Positions 57,829 to 64,000 of a stretch of 64,000 bases of DNA are shown in pieces. The DNA is taken from NCBI RefSeq assembly GCF_002964705.1, contig NZ_PQCD01000055.1, forward strand, positions 60,644 to 124,643, given 5' to 3'. The translations under genes and the position numbers were made by a program. Origin of the DNA: Pseudoalteromonas sp. T1lg75 (GTDB taxonomy: Bacteria > Pseudomonadota > Gammaproteobacteria > Enterobacterales > Alteromonadaceae). Within the stretch, counting starts at the first letter, position 1; every line of letters begins with the position of its first letter. The notes below the pieces were generated by a model, which was given only the letters and a program-made list of their open reading frames with translations, was not told the origin of the DNA and ran no database searches.

Positions 57829-60216
57829 CTAGTCCCTCAACGATGCATTAAACTCTTTAGCCAAAGTGGCTACGACGTTGTCGACAACTAGGTTGATATC
57901 TTTCTCTTCGAGCGTTCTATCAACCGCTTGTAGTGTCAGAGCAATCGCCAAACTCTTATAATCTGGCTCTATACCTTTGCCCTTATACACATCGAATAAG
58001 TTTAGGTCAACCAATTGATTTCCGCCAACTTTTTCTATCGCGGCCAAAACATCACCGGCTTTCACCTCGTCTTTGACTAAAATAGCGATATCGCGACGGT
58101 TCGATGGGAACTTAGAAATAGCCTTTGCCTGTGGCAGCACGCGGTTATTTAGCGCGGCTATTTCAATTTCGAATACAAACGCGGTGCCATTAATGCCCAG
58201 TTGCTTATGCAACTGCGGGTGTAAAGCGCCGATAAAACCAACCTCTACGCCGTCGGCAAAAATAGCCGCGCTTTGACCCGGGTGCAAACCATCACAGGCC
58301 TGGGCTTTGAAGCTAAAGCGAGCACTGGTATTGCACAGCGCCAATAAGGCTTCTACGTCGCCTTTGACATCGTAGAAATCCGCTGCATGGCTATCTAGGT
58401 GCCAATGCTCACCGTAACAGCTGCCAGCTACCACGCCACCGATCACACCCTGCTGCAGTACGCCATTTTCTGCCTGCTCATCGGCAATGAACTTCAGTCC
58501 TTGCTCAAAGAAACGAATACGTGGCTGTTGACGGTTCTGGTTATACACCAAAGTATTAAGCAAACCCGGCATTAAAGACTTTCGCATCACCGACATTTCG
58601 ATTGAAATCGGGTGTGGTAAAACCAGGCTATTGTCTTCGCCGTGAATGGCATTTTGCACCTTAGGATCAACGAAGCTGTAGGTAATGGCTTCTTGATAGC
58701 CACGGGTTACCAAGGTGTCGCGCATACGTTTAATGGCAACATCGGCTTCATTGTGGCGGGTCATATTCAACTTGGCTAACGGTGCCTCGTTAGGAATATT
58801 GTTGTAACCAAATACGCGAGCCACTTCTTCGATTAGATCTTCTTCGATACGAATATCGAAACGGTAGCTAGGCACATCGGCTTGCCAGGTGTCGTTTTCA
58901 AACTGCACATCCAGGCCCAGACGGCGCAGAATATTGGTGACGGTTTCATCATCGATATGGTAACCGATGACACGGTCTAGACGCTCACGACGAAGTGTTA
59001 CAGCCGTTACCTTAGGCAATTGCTCAGGAGCAACCGCTTCTACGATAGGGCCGGCCTGACCGCCAACGATTTCAAGCAGCAATGCAGTCGCACGCTCCAT
59101 AGCGTCACGCTGCAGGGCGAAATCCACACCACGCTCATAGCGGTGAGACGCATCGGTATGCAAACCATAGCTACGAGCTTGACCGGCAATCGCAACCGGG
59201 TTGAAGAAGGCACTTTCAAGCAGGATGTCTGAGGTCTTTTCGGTTACACCCGAGTGCTCACCACCAAAGATGCCGGCCATGGCCAGGGCTTTGTTATGAT
59301 CGGCGATCACTAAGGTCGACTCGTTCAGCTTGGCTGTATTGCCGTCAAGCAATACCAGCTCTTCACCGGCGTTCGCGCTGCGTACCTTGATACCACCTTC
59401 AATGGCATTAAGATCAAAGGCGTGCATAGGGTGACCTAGCTCAATCAACACATAGTTGGTTACATCTACAACCGGATCGATTGAACGAATGCCGCTGCGA
59501 CGTAACTTTTCAACCATCCACAGTGGTGTTTGCGCATCCAGGTTAATGCCCTTAAGCACACGGCCAAGGTAACGCGGACAGGCTTCTTCATTGACCAGCT
59601 CGATGCTAATTTTGTCGTCGATTGTTGGTTCAACCGCAGGAATTTCAAGCTCATTCACGTCCAGGTTGTTTAGTACACCCACTTCACGAGCTAGGCCTTT
59701 AATACCTAAACAGTCGCTGCGGTTAGGCGTTAAATCAACATCGATAATCTTGTCGTCAAGAGCCAGGTATTCGCGCAAATCTTGACCGATAGGCGCATCA
59801 AGCGGCAACTCCATGATGCCGTCGCCTTCTTCGCTGATACCCAGTTCCACAAACGCACATAACATGCCGTGTGAGGGCTGGCCGCGTAGCTTGGCTTTCT
59901 TGATTTTAAAATCACCAGGAAGTACCGCACCCACTTTTGCTACGGCCACTTTTAGGCCTTGGCGACAGTTTGGCGCACCACACACGATATCGAGTAGTTC
60001 GTCTTCACCTACGTTAACCTTGGTAACACGCAGTTTATCTGCATCCGGGTGTTGGCCACACTCAACCACTTCACCCACAACCACGCCTTCAAATTGACCC
60101 GCAGCGGCGTCAACGCCGTCTACCTCAAGGCCAGCCATGGACAGTTGCTCTGCCAGTTCGTTCGCGTCGATGGCCGGGTTAACCCATTCGCGTAACCACT
60201 TTTCACTGAATTTCAT
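57829..60216 (-). CDS. pheT: Phenylalanyl-tRNA synthetase beta subunit
   Basis: A 795-residue subunit of the (alpha-beta)2 synthetase. An EMAP-II-like tRNA-binding domain lies near 40-150 ([35 protein letters not shown]), B3/B4 editing and B5 domains follow, and the C-terminal ferredoxin-like anticodon-binding domain begins near 700 ([18 protein letters not shown]). It starts 13 bases after pheS. Confidence 0.98.
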   Translation of the reverse strand: MKFSEKWLREWVNPAIDANELAEQLSMAGLEVDGVDAAAGQFEGVVVGEVVECGQHPDADKLRVTKVNVGEDELLDIVCGAPNCRQGLKVAVAKVGAVLPGDFKIKKAKLRGQPSHGMLCAFVELGISEEGDGIMELPLDAPIGQDLREYLALDDKIIDVDLTPNRSDCLGIKGLAREVGVLNNLDVNELEIPAVEPTIDDKISIELVNEEACPRYLGRVLKGINLDAQTPLWMVEKLRRSGIRSIDPVVDVTNYVLIELGHPMHAFDLNAIEGGIKVRSANAGEELVLLDGNTAKLNESTLVIADHNKALAMAGIFGGEHSGVTEKTSDILLESAFFNPVAIAGQARSYGLHTDASHRYERGVDFALQRDAMERATALLLEIVGGQAGPIVEAVAPEQLPKVTAVTLRRERLDRVIGYHIDDETVTNILRRLGLDVQFENDTWQADVPSYRFDIRIEEDLIEEVARVFGYNNIPNEAPLAKLNMTRHNEADVAIKRMRDTLVTRGYQEAITYSFVDPKVQNAIHGEDNSLVLPHPISIEMSVMRKSLMPGLLNTLVYNQNRQQPRIRFFEQGLKFIADEQAENGVLQQGVIGGVVAGSCYGEHWHLDSHAADFYDVKGDVEALLALCNTSARFSFKAQACDGLHPGQSAAIFADGVEVGFIGALHPQLHKQLGINGTAFVFEIEIAALNNRVLPQAKAISKFPSNRRDIAILVKDEVKAGDVLAAIEKVGGNQLVDLNLFDVYKGKGIEPDYKSLAIALTLQAVDRTLEEKDINLVVDNVVATLAKEFNASLRD

Positions 60217-60229
60217 TTATCACGACCTC

Positions 60230-61234
<1,005 letters not shown>

Positions 61235-61303
61235 TTAAAGTATTTATTTAGCCACTTATGATAACTAAAGGGCCGCATTGATTCTAGCCCCGCGCGTCTG
61301 TTT

Positions 61304-62008
61304 CTACAGCTTTAGTGTGGCTTTTATAAAAGGAATGGTGAGCTTTCGCTGTGCCGCCATCGAAGCGTGATCTAGCGTGTCGAGGACATCCAGTAGTGCA
61401 CGCATATCGCGACTAAGGCGAGTCAATAAGAAGCGTGCACATTCATCGGATAGTTCCAGGCCACGCATCTTGGCTCTGTTGGTCAGTGCCTGCGCCTTAT
61501 CATCATCGCTCATCGAGCGAATTTGCAAGGTCGTGCCCCACTTTAAGCGCGACTCAAGATCCGGCAGATCCAAATGCAACATATCAGGCAACAGGTCGGC
61601 GGAGATAAGCAAAAGCTTACCCGGCTCGTTAAAGCGGTTAAAGAAGTTAAAAAGGGCTTTTTCCCAGGCTTCATCACCGGCTATAAGGTGTAAATCATCG
61701 ATACAGACCACATCGAGGGCATCAACCCCCTCTAGCACCTGAGGGCCATAATGCTGCACTTCACTGAGTGATAACAACATACTGGAAAGACCTAGCTCCT
61801 GGGCATGAACACAGGTTGCATAAAGCAAATGCGACTTGCCAGAATCACCTAAACCGCACAAATAGGTGTATTGAAACTGTTCGTTCAGGTGATTGAAAGC
61901 CGCCTGCAGATGATTAACCTCCAGTGAGTCCTGTCCGCCAAAGTAACTGGCGTAGGTTTCATCATCGGGCAAGGTAACCGGCAGCGCTAATTGCGAGCTA
62001 AGCATCAT
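61304..62008 (-). CDS. hda: DnaA regulatory inactivator Hda
   Basis: A 234-residue AAA+ protein that, with the DNA-bound beta clamp, stimulates ATP hydrolysis by DnaA. The N-terminal SSQLALPVTLPDDETYASYF carries the QLxLP-type clamp-binding motif (QLALPV). Walker A is GLGDSGKSHLLYA, Walker B VVCIDDLHLI, and DnaA-like box VII and sensor 2 regions follow. Adjacent ATG codons open the frame; the first is given. It begins 3 bases after the upstream DUF2066 gene stop. Confidence 0.95.
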   Translation of the reverse strand: MMLSSQLALPVTLPDDETYASYFGGQDSLEVNHLQAAFNHLNEQFQYTYLCGLGDSGKSHLLYATCVHAQELGLSSMLLSLSEVQHYGPQVLEGVDALDVVCIDDLHLIAGDEAWEKALFNFFNRFNEPGKLLLISADLLPDMLHLDLPDLESRLKWGTTLQIRSMSDDDKAQALTNRAKMRGLELSDECARFLLTRLSRDMRALLDVLDTLDHASMAAQRKLTIPFIKATLKL

Positions 62009-62011
62009 AGG

Positions 62012-63058
62012 TTATTGCCACGCGTACTCGAGGTCATCGTTACTATTGGAGTAATAGAACTTCTGAGGATCGCGATAGTCGCTGAAGTAAGAGTCAAGGG
62101 TAAGCGCTTTCTTGAGATCTTCCACGCCACCGGTATGGCTAATACGAATTTCCACGCGTTCCTGACTAATGTGTATTACCGCTACATCGGTTACCACACT
62201 TAGGCTTTTCAATCGGCGCAACGCATATTCAATATCGACAAAGGTAAGAGTGTTATACAACTTTAAGGTTTGCTGTTGTGCTTCATAACTGGAGCTGGCA
62301 TCAATGGCGTATTCGCTCGCCAAAGCACTGGCCAAGGCGTCAACCATGTCTACCACGACTTGCTGTTGGTCACCCTTATGCTTGATTGCTTCAAACTGGT
62401 CTTCGTTAGTGAAGCGCCACTCTAGCTCCCAAGCATCGGAATTATCGTCCTTATAAAGGCGCGCAGAGACGACTCGCTCGGCCATATAACGTTTTGAGGC
62501 GATATCAAGAGAGTCACTGAAGTTACCCCATACATCCGCAACGGTAACATGTTGGTGATCCTCTAAATCCAATAAAGGCGTAACCACGGGAAGACCACGA
62601 CGAGAGGCGCGATCGGCAAGTAACGCTTGAATTTGCGGATAAGAGTCGGCGGTCATAAACTCACGACGCCAACCATCTTCAATCGCTAACCAGATCACAA
62701 CAAGAGGGCGACGGTTTCCCCACAAGGGTAAACCAGCATCACGCACCAGCGCATTGACCTTATTGCCGTCGAATTGCACCCGTAAATAAGTTTGCCCCTT
62801 ATCATCCGCATACTCATATTTGGTCATGTAGTTGGCGATATCGGGTAGCGCGGTACGCACAGTGGAGTTGTCTGCTGCTCCAGCATCGCCGGTTACTTTA
62901 ACAATAACATTGAGCAGCGCATTTTGGCTGGCGGTAGCGCGACTAGCTCTGGTTTTGTCTTCCACCGGCTGGCGATATTGATATAAGCCTTTAACTTCAA
63001 TTGCCTGCAATGGCCAAGCGCCAAGGACTATAAGTAGCAGTAATAAATTACGGATCAC
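62012..63058 (-). CDS. DUF2066 exported protein
   Basis: A 348-residue protein with signal peptide MIRNLLLLLIVLGAWPLQA. The mature N-terminus VKGLYQYRQPVEDKTRASRA and the SQNALLNVIVKVTGD segment are typical of DUF2066. It precedes hda in one transcription unit, an association common in gammaproteobacteria, though no functional link is known. The acidic C-terminus ends NSNDDLEYAWQ. Confidence 0.9.
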   Translation of the reverse strand: MIRNLLLLLIVLGAWPLQAIEVKGLYQYRQPVEDKTRASRATASQNALLNVIVKVTGDAGAADNSTVRTALPDIANYMTKYEYADDKGQTYLRVQFDGNKVNALVRDAGLPLWGNRRPLVVIWLAIEDGWRREFMTADSYPQIQALLADRASRRGLPVVTPLLDLEDHQHVTVADVWGNFSDSLDIASKRYMAERVVSARLYKDDNSDAWELEWRFTNEDQFEAIKHKGDQQQVVVDMVDALASALASEYAIDASSSYEAQQQTLKLYNTLTFVDIEYALRRLKSLSVVTDVAVIHISQERVEIRISHTGGVEDLKKALTLDSYFSDYRDPQKFYYSNSNDDLEYAWQ

Positions 63059-63302
63059 GTCGTCTTAAACCTTAGTGTGAATGCCCTGATCCTAAAACAA
63101 AGCCAGTAACAAAGCAAAGGGTTACCCAAGATTAGTTAACTTGCTGAATCCCCGATTAATTAACAAGTAAATAGAAGCTCATTTAAACACCATACTCCCC
63201 TACTTTTTACCTAACTTTAAGGTGTAGGGCTAAGGAAGGTGATAGCTGAATGACTGAATTCATTTCCGCTAGGCTACAAACACTTTTCAAAACCCCAAAC
63301 GC

Positions 63303-63332
63303 AAAAAACCCACTGCATTGAGCGGGTTTTTC
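63303..63332 (-). terminator. rRNA-type terminator 3 (most distal)
   Basis: On the minus strand CCCGCT and AGTGGG pair (one G-T), followed by TTTTTT. It is a diverged relative of the two terminators closer to the 5S gene. Confidence 0.75.
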
Positions 63333-63335
63333 TGA

Positions 63336-63375
63336 ATAGGAGTCTGGTTCGTGACGCAGTAAGATGACCTACTTT
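63336..63375 (-). pseudogene. Decayed 5S rRNA 3'-end fragment
   Basis: TAGGAGTCTGGT and GATGACCTACTTTAC match the 3' end of the complete 5S gene (TAGGAGCCTGGT, GATGACCTACTTTCAC), but are separated by about 15 extra bases, and no 5' half follows. It lies between terminators 3 and 2, suggesting that a second 5S unit once existed here. Confidence 0.55.
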
Positions 63376-63421
63376 ACTCCGGGCTCTCCTGCCCTCCGCC
63401 CTTCGGGCCGCCTTCGGCGTT

Positions 63422-63444
63422 CAAAAATGTTCCCGACATTTTTG
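63422..63444. repeat. Perfect hairpin in the rRNA downstream region
   Basis: CAAAAATGT and ACATTTTTG pair around TCCCG. It has no T tract of terminator type. Nearby CCTTCGG/GCCTTCGGC segments are also palindromic; this may be part of a REP-like repeat. Confidence 0.5.
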
Positions 63445-63480
63445 TCACCTGTTCAAGTAGAACATCACGTCTTTAAAACG

Positions 63481-63512
63481 AAAAAACCCGCTGCATTGCT
63501 GCAACGGGTTTC
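63481..63512 (-). terminator. rRNA terminator 2
   Basis: The same hairpin as terminator 1, base for base (CCCGTTGCA paired with TGCAGCGGG, loop GCAA, then TTTTTT on the minus strand). Confidence 0.9.
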
Positions 63513-63519
63513 TTTAATT

Positions 63520-63604
63520 AGGCGAAGAAGACCGAAGCACCGCTTCGCAGCTTACTGAGGTGAGGTCATGGACGACCGAGGTAACCAAGCTACAGGGACG
63601 TATA
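63520..63604 (+). repeat. Dispersed repeat shared with the element at 38205-38288
   Basis: This copy has GAAGAAGACCGAAGCACCGC, GCTTCGCAGCTTA, GAGGTGAGGTCATGGA and GGTAACCAAGCT. It lies between rRNA terminators 1 and 2. Open frames across it are not believable genes. Confidence 0.65.
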
Positions 63605-63716
63605 GTTGAAACCACTCTTAAGCGCGCCACCTCTTATATAACAATAAGGCTCGGCTATTCGAGTGTTATAGCTTGGTATAAACTGCTTTGAATAGATTGG
63701 TCAAAAGTCAGAAAGC

Positions 63717-63748
63717 AAAAAACCCGCTGCATTGCTGCAACGGGTTTC
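63717..63748 (-). terminator. rRNA operon terminator 1
   Basis: On the minus strand a 9-bp stem (one G-T pair) carries a GCAA tetraloop and is followed by TTTTTT. It starts just downstream of the 5S gene. Confidence 0.93.
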
Positions 63749-63759
63749 TTAAATTAGGA

Positions 63760-63876
63760 GCCTGGTGATGACCTACTTTCACATGGCAAATGCCACACTA
63801 TCATCGGCGCTGTTCCGTTTCACTACTGAGTTCGGCATGGGGTCAGGTGGGTCCAGAACGCTATTGTCACCAAGCA
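63760..63876 (-). rRNA. rrf: 5S ribosomal RNA
   Basis: Read on the minus strand, about 117 nt begins TGCTTGGTGACAATAGCG and ends ATCACCAGGC, whose ends pair to form helix I. Conserved 5S blocks GGACCCACCTGA, CCGAACTCAG and AGTGAAACG, the GCGCCGATGATAGTG region and CATGTGAAAGTAGG are all present. Exact ends are uncertain by one or two bases. The 23S and 16S genes should lie to the right of the window. Confidence 0.96.
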
Positions 63877-64000
63877 AAGTTGGTTACTAATCGCTGTCGC
63901 AATCAGTATTAATTCGGAAAGCTTAATAAGTAATGTGTCTACTTCAGTCTTAATTTCTAACTTCTAACTTAACAGTCTCACACCATTTTGGTGTTGTATG
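63877..64000 (-). other. 23S-5S rRNA spacer
   Basis: Region upstream of the 5S gene in the direction of transcription. It is AT-rich and shows no tRNA. The 23S 3' end is not reached. Confidence 0.7.

Noticed and set aside
63364..63558. 64-codon open frame across the rRNA downstream region
   Set aside because: It runs over a 5S fragment, a hairpin and terminator 2, and has no ribosome binding site; such frames near rRNA operons are artefacts.

Overview
The window is a 64-kb stretch of a gammaproteobacterial chromosome of moderate GC content. It is dense with housekeeping genes, and almost every product is a recognisable gammaproteobacterial family. The order ccoI-ccoS-TauE-like-fnr-uspE-ttcA, the yfbV/ackA-pta pair, the 481-residue GAPDH and the DUF2987, DUF2066 and TIGR02285 proteins suggest the Alteromonadales, perhaps a Shewanella relative. 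That placement is an inference from memory of gene orders, not from a search.

Left part (1-20 kb). The end of the cbb3-oxidase maturation cluster (copper P-type ATPase CcoI, cut by the window edge, then CcoS and a DsbD/TauE-like membrane protein) runs into fnr, uspE and ttcA. A secreted protein of unknown function, a DUF2987 protein and a Bax-like glucosaminidase lie on the minus strand. Next come a dGTPase-like HD hydrolase, two outer-membrane proteins (DUF481 and a DcaP-like porin), an exported glutaminase, xthA, a CbiM-like membrane protein, rlmA, yfbV and the ackA-pta acetate pathway.

Middle (20-37 kb). A five-gene cluster joins an ACT protein, an EIIA-Glc-like protein without the catalytic histidines, YffB, DapE and an M15 peptidase. 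After it come alaA, an HPt protein, a DTW-domain enzyme with a HEWWH protein, apbC-dcd, metG, a quinone oxidoreductase, a KfrA-like coiled-coil protein, a LysR regulator, a divergent isocitrate-dehydrogenase homologue with Phe where the catalytic Tyr is expected, and a solute-binding-like protein.

Accessory part (37-46.9 kb). A cytochrome b561 gene upstream of yceI carries an apparent single-base deletion. It is followed by a 392-bp element with terminal inverted repeats flanked by TA. Further on are an S9 lipoprotein peptidase, a GbsR/MarR regulator, an M14 peptidase and ccoG. At 45.6-46.2 kb is a complete integron-type gene cassette: an AT-rich membrane-protein gene with its attC site, with no integrase in view. 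A methyltransferase gene starts 25 bp after the attC crossover point.

Right part (46.9-64 kb). A sigma-54 activator is followed on the minus strand by a tightly overlapping four-gene unit (zinc ribbon, YeaC-like, DUF349, DUF1439). Then come a sodium:alanine symporter, a cytosolic-carboxypeptidase homologue, GAPDH, ihfA-pheT-pheS, hda, a DUF2066 protein, and a 5S rRNA gene with three successive rRNA-type terminators and a decayed 5S fragment. The rest of that rRNA operon should lie beyond the right edge.

Three copies of a short palindromic element (one 71 bp, two about 162 bp) lie between genes at 20.2, 41.4 and 55.5 kb. I saw no CRISPR array, prophage, transposase gene or tRNA gene.
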